Shown here piece by piece: positions 30,129 to 38,668 of a stretch of 64,000 nucleotides of DNA. The translations under genes were made by a program, and so were the position numbers. Below the pieces are notes generated by a model. It had not been told where the DNA came from. It searched no databases and saw only the letters and a list, made by a program, of their open reading frames with translations. Every line of letters starts with the position of its first letter. The stretch's first letter is position 1. Origin of the DNA: Desulfovirgula sp. (GTDB lineage Bacteria > Bacillota > Desulfotomaculia > Desulfotomaculales > Desulfocucumaceae); NCBI GenBank assembly GCA_020725625.1, contig DYET01000196.1:1-64000 (forward strand). The letters run 5' to 3'.

Positions 30129-31682
30129 ATGGCCAGAACGATCATGGTTCAGGGGACCGCCTCCCATGTGGGCAAGAGCGTGCTGGTGGCGGCGCTCTGC
30201 AGGATTTTTTACCGGGACGGGTACCGGGTGGCGCCCTTCAAGTCCCAGAACATGGCTCTTAATTCCTTTGTCACCAGGGGCGGCGGTGAAATGGGAAGGG
30301 CCCAGGTGGTGCAAGCGGAGGCAGCCGGACGCGCCCCGGAGGTGGATATGAACCCAATCCTGCTGAAACCCACGGGGCAGGCCTCTTCCCAGGTGGTGGT
30401 GCTGGGCAGGCCGGTGGGCAACATGTCGGCCTGGGAATACCACCGGGACTTTGCCGGCAGGGCCTGGAAAACCATCTGCGAGGCCCTGGAAAGGTTGAAA
30501 AGCGACAACGACATCGTGGTCATCGAGGGGGCCGGCAGCCCAGCCGAGGTCAACCTGCAGGCCACCGAGATAGTCAACATGAAGGTGGCCAGGGAGGCCG
30601 GGGCGCCGGTGCTGATCGCCTGCGACATAGACAAGGGGGGCGCCCTGGCGGCCGTCGTCGGGACCCTGGAACTGCTTGAGCCGGAAGACAGGGACCGGGT
30701 GGCCGGGATAATCATCAACAAGTTCCGCGGGGACCTTTCCCTCTTTCAGCCGGCCATCGACTTCCTCGAGGTTAGAACCGGGAAGCCGGTAATCGGGGTG
30801 GTTCCCTACTTTCAGGGATTCAGGATCCAGGAGGAGGACACCGTCGGTGAGGAAGCCCTGGAAAGGTCCCGGCAGGCATGCACCCGGGACGTGGAAATCG
30901 CGGTCATCCACCTTCCCCACATTTCGAATTTCACGGATTTTGACCCCCTGGAGGACGAGCCGGACGTCACCTTGAGGTACGTGGGCAGGGGCACCCCCCT
31001 GGGCAGACCGGATCTGGTTATTTTGCCGGGCAGCAAGAACACCATCGAGGACCTGGCCTATCTCAAGCGCCACGGTGTGGCCGACGAGATTCGCAGGCTC
31101 AGCGCGTCCGGAGTGCCGGTGATCGGCATCTGCGGGGGCTTCCAGATGCTGGGCAGGGAACTACACGACCCGATGCACGCGGAGTCAAACATCCCGTCCA
31201 TTGACGGGCTGGGGCTGCTGGATATTACCACCACCTTTGCCAGGGAAAAGGTAACCACCCAGGTCAGGGCCGTCACCTGCGGCCCCGGGCCGATGCTGGA
31301 GGGGGCCCGGGGAACGGAGGTGGCCGGCTACGAAATCCACATGGGCCGGACCGACCCGGGCGGCGAGGTGGATCCTGTTTTTGAAATCACCCAGCGCTTC
31401 GGGGAGTCCCGGCGAACTCTGGACGGGGCCGCCAGGGGGGACGGAAGGGTATGGGGCACCTATATCCACGGAATTTTCGATACTCCCGGATTCCGCCGAA
31501 AAATTATCAATTCCCTGAGGGTGATGAAGGGGCTGCCCCCCCTGGAGGGATCGGTATCCCTGTCCGCCTGGGAGCTGCGGCAGAGGGACTACGACAGGCT
31601 GGCCGAGGTGGTCCGGGGTAGCCTGGACATGGGAAAAATCTACGGCTTGCTGGGGCTGCCCGCCGGGAGGGGGCGGCCTTGA
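30129..31682 (+). CDS. cbiP: Cobyric acid synthase
   Basis: MARTIMVQGTASHVGKSVLVAALCRIFYRDGYRVAPFKSQNMALNSFVTRGGGEMGRAQVVQAEAA. Confidence 0.98.
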   Translation: MARTIMVQGTASHVGKSVLVAALCRIFYRDGYRVAPFKSQNMALNSFVTRGGGEMGRAQVVQAEAAGRAPEVDMNPILLKPTGQASSQVVVLGRPVGNMSAWEYHRDFAGRAWKTICEALERLKSDNDIVVIEGAGSPAEVNLQATEIVNMKVAREAGAPVLIACDIDKGGALAAVVGTLELLEPEDRDRVAGIIINKFRGDLSLFQPAIDFLEVRTGKPVIGVVPYFQGFRIQEEDTVGEEALERSRQACTRDVEIAVIHLPHISNFTDFDPLEDEPDVTLRYVGRGTPLGRPDLVILPGSKNTIEDLAYLKRHGVADEIRRLSASGVPVIGICGGFQMLGRELHDPMHAESNIPSIDGLGLLDITTTFAREKVTTQVRAVTCGPGPMLEGARGTEVAGYEIHMGRTDPGGEVDPVFEITQRFGESRRTLDGAARGDGRVWGTYIHGIFDTPGFRRKIINSLRVMKGLPPLEGSVSLSAWELRQRDYDRLAEVVRGSLDMGKIYGLLGLPAGRGRP

Positions 31683-32668
31683 GCGTTCCGGCCCTGGTGG
31701 CGGCGGCCTTCCTGGTGGACCTGGCGGTGGGCGATCCTCCCCGCTTTCCCCACCCGGTAGTTGTCATGGGAAAAGTGATCACCCGGCTGGAAAGGGCCCT
31801 GTATGCCCCCGGGAAGCTTCCCGGCCTGGCCGGAGGGACATTGACGGCCCTGGTCGTGGTAATCTCGGCTTACGGGGTGACGGCCGGGATTATCTATCTA
31901 TTGCAGGGGATTCATCCCTGGCTGGCCGCGGCCGCCGAAATCTGGCTGATTTCCACTACCCTGGCGGCCAGGGGCCTGGCCGGGGCCGCCGGGGACGTCC
32001 TGCGCCCGCTTTCCGGCGGTGACCTGGGCCTGGCCAGGGAGATGGCGGGCCGGATAGTGGGGCGGGAAACGGGCTCCATGAACGCCCGGGAGGTAACCAG
32101 GGCGGCCGTGGAAACGGTGGCCGAAAACACCGTGGACGGTGTTATAGCGCCGCTTTTTTACGCCTTCATAGGAGGCGCTCCCCTGGCCATGGCCTACAGG
32201 GCTGTCAACACGCTGGATTCCATGGTGGGGTACAGGAACGACAGGTACCTTTACTTCGGCAGGTTTTCGGCCAGGCTGGACGATGCGGCCAATTACCTGC
32301 CCGCCAGGATCGGCGGGCTGATGATCCTGGCGGCTGCCTGGATTACCGGCCGCCGGGCAGTGGGGGCCCTGCGGGCGGTGATCAGGGACGCCCGCCGGCA
32401 TCCCAGTCCCAACAGCGGCGTTCCGGAGGCAGCCATGGCCGGGGCCCTGGGTGTACGCCTGGGGGGTATCAATGTTTACGGGGGAAAAGAATCCTTCCGC
32501 CCCTACCTGGGGGACGACATTTACCCCCTGGCCCCGGTTCACATCCGGCAGGCCGTTGACTTGATGTTCATGAGTTCGTTCCTGGCGCTGTCGGCGGGGG
32601 TGGCGGCAAGGGCTGCCGTCGACCGCCTGCTGGAGAGTGTTCCGGTATTTAGATTTTTTTGGATTTGA
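31679..32668 (+). CDS. cbiB: Adenosylcobinamide-phosphate synthase CbiB
   Basis: LVDLAVGDPPRFPHPVVVMGKVI; ETVAENTVDGVIAPLFYAFIGGAPLAMAYRAVNTLDSMVGY. Confidence 0.97.
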   Translation: MSVPALVAAAFLVDLAVGDPPRFPHPVVVMGKVITRLERALYAPGKLPGLAGGTLTALVVVISAYGVTAGIIYLLQGIHPWLAAAAEIWLISTTLAARGLAGAAGDVLRPLSGGDLGLAREMAGRIVGRETGSMNAREVTRAAVETVAENTVDGVIAPLFYAFIGGAPLAMAYRAVNTLDSMVGYRNDRYLYFGRFSARLDDAANYLPARIGGLMILAAAWITGRRAVGALRAVIRDARRHPSPNSGVPEAAMAGALGVRLGGINVYGGKESFRPYLGDDIYPLAPVHIRQAVDLMFMSSFLALSAGVAARAAVDRLLESVPVFRFFWI

Positions 32669-32683
32669 GGCGGGGTTGCAGCC

Positions 32684-34093
32684 ATGAAATTGCCGAGGGT
32701 GATTATCGCGGGAACACACAGCGGGTCCGGCAAGACCACCGTGGCCACCGCCCTGGTGCGGGCCCTGGCCCGGTCGGGTGCCAGGGTGCAGCCCTTCAAA
32801 GTGGGGCCTGACTACATCGATCCCGGCTACCACACGGCCGCCGCCGGGCGACTCAGCCGGAACCTGGATGTTTGGCTTCTGGGGGAAGACGGAGTGCGGG
32901 AGATGTTCCTGCGATCGGCCGCCGGGGCGGAGATATCGGTAATCGAAGGGGTCATGGGTCTTTATGACGGCAGGGGGTCCGGCGGGGAAGGGTCGACGGC
33001 CCACGTTGCCCGGATCCTGGACGCCCCGGTGGTTCTGGTCCTGGACGCCAGGTCCATGGCCCGCAGCGCCGCCGCCGTGGTGCTGGGTTATAAAAGCTTC
33101 GATCCGGAACTGGATCTTTGCGGGGTAATCCTCAACCGGGTCGGATCCGAGAGGCATTTCCTTTTCCTCAAGGAGGCAATCCAGGCGGCCACGGGCGTGC
33201 CGGTGATCGGCCGGGTGGCCTACAGTCCGGAAATGGGGCTGCCTGAAAGGCACCTGGGGCTGCTTCCCACGGCTGAGAAGGACGACCTTGCCCGCCTGCT
33301 GGACCTGATGGCCCATAAGATTGCCGAGGCGCTGGACCTTGAGGAACTGGTCCGGCTGGCCCGCGCAGCCCCCGCCCTGCGGCCGCCGGCGTCCCGGATC
33401 TTCCCCGGAGAGGCGGTCCGGCCCGAGGTGAATATCGGACTGGTCCAGGACCGGGCCTTCAATTTTTACTACCAGGACGGGATAGACCTTCTGGCCGCCC
33501 TGGGCGCCCGGCTGGTCCCCTGCTCCGCCCTGGAGGGGGCGCTTCCCCCCGGTCTGGACGGCCTGTATATAGGCGGCGGGTTTCCGGAAATTTTTGCGGA
33601 AACCATCGCCCAGAATATTGAGTTCATGGCGGGAGTCAGGCGGGAGTTCGGCCGGGGGATGCCGGTTTACGCCGAGTGCGGGGGCATGATGTTCCTGTCC
33701 AGGGGCATTACAGACTTCAGCGGCCGTGAATACCCGATGGCCGGGATTATACCCGGGAAAACGGTGATGCTTGAAAAAAGGGCCGGCTTGGGCTACGTCA
33801 CCGCCCGGGCACTGAAGGACAACATCCTGGCTCCCGCCGGAAGGCGGATAAGGGGACACGAGTTTCACTACTCGGTCCTGCACCTGGACCGGCCGGATTA
33901 CGCCTACCTTCTGGAGCGGGAGGGGGAGGAAGCGCGGCCCGACGGCTATGCCTCAGGGTCCCTGCTGGCTTCATACCTGCACATTCACTTCGCGGGCTGC
34001 CCGGAGGAGGCTGTAAACTTCATCCGTACCTGCATGAAATACCGGGAAAAGAAATCGGGGGTAGAATTAGGAATTCAGACCTCCATGCCATAA
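32684..34093 (+). CDS. cbiA: Cobyrinate a,c-diamide synthase
   Basis: RVIIAGTHSGSGKTTVATALVRALARSGARVQPFKVGPDYIDPGYH. Confidence 0.97.
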   Translation: MKLPRVIIAGTHSGSGKTTVATALVRALARSGARVQPFKVGPDYIDPGYHTAAAGRLSRNLDVWLLGEDGVREMFLRSAAGAEISVIEGVMGLYDGRGSGGEGSTAHVARILDAPVVLVLDARSMARSAAAVVLGYKSFDPELDLCGVILNRVGSERHFLFLKEAIQAATGVPVIGRVAYSPEMGLPERHLGLLPTAEKDDLARLLDLMAHKIAEALDLEELVRLARAAPALRPPASRIFPGEAVRPEVNIGLVQDRAFNFYYQDGIDLLAALGARLVPCSALEGALPPGLDGLYIGGGFPEIFAETIAQNIEFMAGVRREFGRGMPVYAECGGMMFLSRGITDFSGREYPMAGIIPGKTVMLEKRAGLGYVTARALKDNILAPAGRRIRGHEFHYSVLHLDRPDYAYLLEREGEEARPDGYASGSLLASYLHIHFAGCPEEAVNFIRTCMKYREKKSGVELGIQTSMP

Positions 34094-34175
34094 AAGAAGG
34101 CACCACGGTGGGAGATACGTTCATTGCCGAGGGTTTTTGGATTCCGGGTTCCGCTTGTAAGATGGGGGTGTTTCG

Positions 34176-34934
34176 TTGTCCAGCTTTGTTTTTGCCCTGC
34201 AGCACCTCACCCGCCTCCCCGTTTGGAACGTGCCCTTTGACGAGAGGCGGCTGGGACGGTCCGGGATGTTCTTTCCCCTGGTGGGACTGATCCTGGGGGG
34301 GTTAATCCTGGCCGTCGACCGGCTGGCCGGGTTTCTCTTTCCGCCCGCCGCCCAGGCAGCGGCAGTGGTGGTGGGGTTGGTGGCGCTTACCGGCGGCATC
34401 CACCTGGACGGCTTCATGGACACCGTGGACGGGGTGTTCAGCGGCCGGCCCAGGGACAAAAAGCTGGAAGTAATGAGGGACAGCCGGGTAGGGGCCTTCG
34501 GCGCCCTGGCGGCGGTCTGCCTTCTTTTGTTTAAATTTGCCCTGGTAACCGGGCTGTCCGGGGGCGGCGGTTTTCCGGCGCTGATTATGATGACTGTATT
34601 CGGCAGGTGGGCCATGACCTATGCCATTGCCAGGTTTCCTTACGCCAGGGAGGAGGGCCTGGGCAGGCTATTTGCGCGGCACACCGGCCCCTTTGAGCTG
34701 GCGGTGGCCTCCCTTACGGCCCTTGCGGTGGCCGCCGCGGCCGCCGGTGCCGGCGGGGTCCTGGTTCTTCTTGCCTCCGGGCTGTTGGCCCATCTTGTTT
34801 GCTCCTATTTTAAAAAAATACTGGGAGGCCTGACCGGGGACACTTACGGGGCGCTTAACGAAATCCTGGAGGTCTTCGTCCTGGCCCTGTACCTTCCCCT
34901 GCACAGGTATGCCCCTTTCCTCTTTCCGGTCTGA
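34176..34934 (+). CDS. cobS: Adenosylcobinamide-GDP ribazoletransferase (cobalamin synthase)
   Basis: FALQHLTRLPV...GGIHLDGFMDTVDGVFSGRPRDKKLEVMRDSRVGAFGA. Confidence 0.95.
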   Translation: MSSFVFALQHLTRLPVWNVPFDERRLGRSGMFFPLVGLILGGLILAVDRLAGFLFPPAAQAAAVVVGLVALTGGIHLDGFMDTVDGVFSGRPRDKKLEVMRDSRVGAFGALAAVCLLLFKFALVTGLSGGGGFPALIMMTVFGRWAMTYAIARFPYAREEGLGRLFARHTGPFELAVASLTALAVAAAAAGAGGVLVLLASGLLAHLVCSYFKKILGGLTGDTYGALNEILEVFVLALYLPLHRYAPFLFPV

Positions 34935-35044
34935 GGAAGGAGAAAGGGGAACTTTCATCAAAATCTAGTAACATAGTGTTTTTCATCCCCCGGATTGCCG
35001 CTTTTGGCGGCATGGAGGCCTGAAATTTAAATATTTATAAAGAG

Positions 35045-35710
35045 GTGAAGGCTTTGAGCTGCCGGATTTTTTTGATCAGGCACGGGGAAACCCTCTGGAA
35101 CACCGAAATGAAATTTCAGGGCCACGCCGACATTCCCCTCTCGGAAAAGGGGCTTGATCAGGCCAGGGCCCTGGCTGGCCGACTTTCAAACCAGAAAATC
35201 TCGGCTGTATACAGCAGCGACCTGGGCCGGGCGGTGGAAACCGCCCGTCAGATAGCGGATCCCCGGGGCCTCCGGGTAATTACCCTGCCGGCCTTGAGAG
35301 AAATGAATTTCGGCCGCTGGGAAGGCCTCACCTTCAAGGAAATCAGGGAGAGTTACGGGGACCTGCTCAAGCGGTGGTGGGCCGAACCCCTGGGAATGGC
35401 CGTTCCCGGCGGCGAGTGCCTCTCCGACCTCGTTGCCAGGGTGGTGGAGGCAGCCAGGGCGATTGTGGAAAAGCACATGGGAGAGCAGGTGGCCGTGGTG
35501 TGCCACGGGGGACCGGTGAGGTGCCTGGTAGGTACGGTATTGAACATGGATTTGAACAGGTACTGGAAAATCCGGCAGGATAACGCGGCACTGAACATAC
35601 TGGATTTTCCCGACTGGGAAAACGGCATAGTGGCCCTGCTGAACGACCGCAGCCACCTGCCGGGAGACCTTGAAATCCCGTACTGGGCGAGCAGGTATGC
35701 GGGGAAGTAA
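35045..35710 (+). CDS. cobC: Histidine phosphatase family, probable alpha-ribazole phosphatase
   Basis: IFLIRHGETLWNTEMKFQGHADIPLSEKGLDQA; directly after cobS. Confidence 0.85.
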   Translation: MKALSCRIFLIRHGETLWNTEMKFQGHADIPLSEKGLDQARALAGRLSNQKISAVYSSDLGRAVETARQIADPRGLRVITLPALREMNFGRWEGLTFKEIRESYGDLLKRWWAEPLGMAVPGGECLSDLVARVVEAARAIVEKHMGEQVAVVCHGGPVRCLVGTVLNMDLNRYWKIRQDNAALNILDFPDWENGIVALLNDRSHLPGDLEIPYWASRYAGK

Positions 35711-35768
35711 TGCCAGCGGGCGGGGGCTTTACCCCGCCGCAGGCCTCTTCTAGTCAGGGGGTGGGCGG

Positions 35769-37964
35769 GTGGCGGAAAACTGGTTCTCCAAAAAAAGACT
35801 GGCGCTGACTTTCATAATCATCACGGTACTCTTTGTTTGCCTTCTGTTCAGGCTGTCCTGGCTGCAGCTGGTGCAGGGGGAGGAGCTCAACAGGATGGCA
35901 GTGGAGGTCAGGTCGAAGGAGGAGGTCCTGGAGCCCAGGAGGGGCATAATTTACGACCGTAACCGGGTGGAACTGGTGGGCAACTACCCGGTCAAATCTA
36001 TATACGCCAACCCGGATATTTTTTCCGTCCAGGTAAAGGTTCAGGCCGGTGAAGACAGGCAGGTCAAGGAAAAGGCCGCCAAGGAGAAAGTAGTCGGGCA
36101 AATGGCCGCCATCCTGGGGGCAGACGAAGCAGAACTTTTAAAAATCATGGAATCGGGAAAGCCCTTCGCCTGGATCAAGCACCGGGTCGACTACGGGACC
36201 TGCCAGAAACTGACAAGTTTGCTCAAGGAAAACAAGGTCAAAGGAATAAATTTTGTTGACGGAACCAGGCGCTACTATCCCCGGGGGACGATGGCAGCCC
36301 ACGTTCTGGGTTTTGTAGGCATGGACCCCTCCGCCCGGGGAGGACTCGAAAAAAGCTACGACAGCGAGCTTTCCGGTATTCCGGGCCGGCTGTTGACCGA
36401 AATCGACGCTGGGGGCCGGGAGCTTCCCCAGGCAAGGTCCCAGTACATTCCTCCGGTTCCGGGCAAAAACCTCATCCTGACCCTGGACCAGACGATTCAG
36501 TACTACGTGGAGCGGGAACTGGACAAAATCGACGAGAAGTACAAGCCCAGCCGGGCCTCCATTATCGTGATCGACCCGGGCAGCGGGGAAATACTGGCCA
36601 TGGGGTCGAGGCCCACCTACGACCCGGGAAGGTACACCTCCTATCCCCAGAAGGTCTGGGACTTCAACCCGGCGGTGCATTTCAACTACGAGCCCGGATC
36701 GACCCTGAAAATGTTCGTGGCCGCCATGGCCCTGGAAGAGGGTGTGGTGACGGAGGGTCAAAGGTTTTACGACCCGGGCTATATAGTAGTCAAGGACAAA
36801 AAAATCCGCTGCTGGGACCTGGCCGGCCACAAGGACCAGTCCTTCGCCGAGGCGATTCAGAACTCGTGTAACCCGGTGTTCGTCGAGGTAGGGCTTAAAT
36901 CGGGCAAGGACATGCTTTACAAGTACCTCAGAGGTTTCGGATTCGGCCAGCGTACCGGGATTGACCTGCCGGGAGAGGAAATGGGCCTGCTGATCCCCGA
37001 GACCCAGGCCGGTGAAGTGGACACGGCCGCCATGGCCATAGGGCAGTCCGTTGCGGTTACGCCCATACAGATGGTTACCGCACTCTCGGCCTTGGCCAAC
37101 GGCGGCTACCTGGTCAGGCCGCACCTGGTCAGGGCGGTGGAAGACCCCGAGACCGGGGCGGTAAAAAATGTCGGGCCCCAGGTGGCCAGGCAGGTGGTGT
37201 CAAGATCCACCGCCGGCCAGATGAACAGGCTGCTGCAAAAGGTGGTCCTGGAGGGAACCGCCAAAAAGAGCTATCTGGAAGGTTACGCGGTGGCAGGAAA
37301 GACCGGGACCGCGGAGATTCCGGGGCAAAAGGGGTACCAGGCGGGCAAATACGTCTCTTCATACGCCGGCTTCGCGCCGGCTGAAAACCCAAGGATTGCC
37401 GTTCTGGTGTTGGTGGCCGAGCCCAAGGGACCGCTGTACCACGGGGGCGACGTGGCCGCCCCGGTGTTTCAGATCCTGGGTCGGGACATCCTGCAGTACC
37501 TGAATGTTCCCGAAAACCCCAATCAGCCAAAGCCGAAGGCCTTTCAAAAAAACGAGGAGGAGCCTCCCGCCCCGGCCGCCGGGCTGACCAGGGTTCCCAA
37601 CGTGGTCGGCTTTCCGCTGGAGGAGGCCCGCAGGTTCCTTGAGGAAACCGGGTTTCGCCCCGAAGTTTCCGGAAGGCAGGGGATTGTGGCGGAACAGAAC
37701 CCTGCCGGCGGCAGTCACGCGAAAAGGGGTTCGGCGGTGAGCGTGAAGACGGCCCCCTTTGACAGGTCCAACCCCCCCGCCGACGTCCTGGTGCCCGACT
37801 TAAGGGGGCTGACCATCCGGAGGGCCGGATTGCTGCTGCACGGTCTGGGCCTGAATTTCAGCGCGTCGGGAAGCGGCCTGGCGGCAAGCCAACTTCCTCC
37901 CCCGGGATCAAGGGTGCCCCGGGGCGCCCTGGTGACGGTTGAGTTCGTCCCGCCGGGGAAGTAA
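35769..37964 (+). CDS. spoVD: Penicillin-binding transpeptidase with C-terminal PASTA domains (SpoVD-type)
   Basis: NYEPGSTLKMFVAAMALEEG, AGKTGTAEIP, PASTA-like C-terminus VPNVVGFPLEEARRFLEETGF / VPDLRGLTIRRAGLLLHGLGL. Confidence 0.9.
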   Translation: MAENWFSKKRLALTFIIITVLFVCLLFRLSWLQLVQGEELNRMAVEVRSKEEVLEPRRGIIYDRNRVELVGNYPVKSIYANPDIFSVQVKVQAGEDRQVKEKAAKEKVVGQMAAILGADEAELLKIMESGKPFAWIKHRVDYGTCQKLTSLLKENKVKGINFVDGTRRYYPRGTMAAHVLGFVGMDPSARGGLEKSYDSELSGIPGRLLTEIDAGGRELPQARSQYIPPVPGKNLILTLDQTIQYYVERELDKIDEKYKPSRASIIVIDPGSGEILAMGSRPTYDPGRYTSYPQKVWDFNPAVHFNYEPGSTLKMFVAAMALEEGVVTEGQRFYDPGYIVVKDKKIRCWDLAGHKDQSFAEAIQNSCNPVFVEVGLKSGKDMLYKYLRGFGFGQRTGIDLPGEEMGLLIPETQAGEVDTAAMAIGQSVAVTPIQMVTALSALANGGYLVRPHLVRAVEDPETGAVKNVGPQVARQVVSRSTAGQMNRLLQKVVLEGTAKKSYLEGYAVAGKTGTAEIPGQKGYQAGKYVSSYAGFAPAENPRIAVLVLVAEPKGPLYHGGDVAAPVFQILGRDILQYLNVPENPNQPKPKAFQKNEEEPPAPAAGLTRVPNVVGFPLEEARRFLEETGFRPEVSGRQGIVAEQNPAGGSHAKRGSAVSVKTAPFDRSNPPADVLVPDLRGLTIRRAGLLLHGLGLNFSASGSGLAASQLPPPGSRVPRGALVTVEFVPPGK

Positions 37965-37988
37965 CTACCCTACCTGAAAATCTTACCG

Positions 37989-38023
37989 GTCAGGAGACAG
38001 GAGTCAGGAGACAGGAGTCAGTG
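37989..38023. repeat. Heptameric tandem repeat array (alternating gtcagga/gacagga)
   Basis: gtcagga gacagga gtcagga gacagga gtcagtg. Confidence 0.85.
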
Positions 38024-38034
38024 GAGTGTACGGA

Positions 38035-38243
38035 GGGGGTGGATTTCAAAGCCGAGCGGATATTCCGGAGGCTGGCTACCGGCACTTGGCGACGGAGCAT
38101 ACGGGATGCCGAGAAGGCTGCAGGAAGCAGCCGCAGCTTAAGTGTGCATGGACGCACGTACGGAGGCGGCCGGCAGACCGTAAGCGACGAGCTTAGAGCC
38201 GGTACAGCCGGAGGATCGAGTAGCGAGGCTTTAATCCACCCCC
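38035..38243 (+). ncRNA. Candidate large structured non-coding RNA / RNA-like mobile element (family unassigned)
   Basis: Closing stem gggggtggatt(38035-45)/aatccaccccc(38233-43) extended by aaagcc(38048-53)/ggcttt(38227-32). Nested ggctg..taccggc(38070-83)/gccggtacagcc(38198-209). Internal hairpins cgga-tat-tccg, gcat-acggg-atgc, ggctgc-aggaa-gcagcc, gtgc-atggac-gcac. No convincing CDS. Strand of transcription is assumed. Confidence 0.5.
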
Positions 38244-38247
38244 GGCC

Positions 38248-38278
38248 CCGAATTTTCATTGTTCGTGGTGCCGCTTGC
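38248..38278 (-). repeat. Dispersed 31-nt repeat, copy 1 (inverted relative to copy 2)
   Basis: Reverse complement GCAAGCGGCACCACGAACAATGAAAATTCGG matches 52334-52364 at 29/31 positions. Confidence 0.9.
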
Positions 38279-38668
38279 CCTGATTTCCACTTTTCCAGCA
38301 CTGAACGGAGCTTCCTTAGTATGCAGTGACTAAACTTTTGCCTTAATTTAAAGCATCCCGGGCCGCCGAAAGGCTGGCCCGGGTATTGATGTAGGGACAA
38401 TATTCGTCTATAATAAAAGCTAATTAAATAATGTACAAGCATGTCAGCCCTTGGGAAAAGGGGTTCAAAGGACTCGACTTGCCGGGGTGGGTGTTCTTTT
38501 TCACGGCTTCACCCTTTTTATTTGTGAAGGCCGAGATTTAAACCAGGCGGAAGCCGGGAAGGCAGCGCCCTTTTTTTTGAGATATTTTACCGGGAGGTGG
38601 GGAGGGAATAGGGCCGGATTGGCGAAATAATTGAATATTCTTGTAATTGTTAAAGGAGGAAGGGAGTA

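Noticed and set aside
31898-33883. 661-aa minus-strand ORF antisense to cbiB/cbiA
   Set aside because: Shadow ORF in GC-rich DNA; sequence is low-complexity H/G/P/R-rich without domains, while the plus-strand genes are unambiguous.
38140-38170. gtgtgcatggacgcacgtacgg as a group II intron domain V
   Set aside because: Shares the cgcacgtacgg string with some domain V 3' strands, but the 5' strand does not pair properly, there is no GNRA-type loop, and no reverse transcriptase ORF is nearby.
38021-38329. 102-aa ORF covering the structured element
   Set aside because: Begins inside the heptad array, lacks a convincing RBS and domains, and follows the RNA helices rather than protein-like composition.
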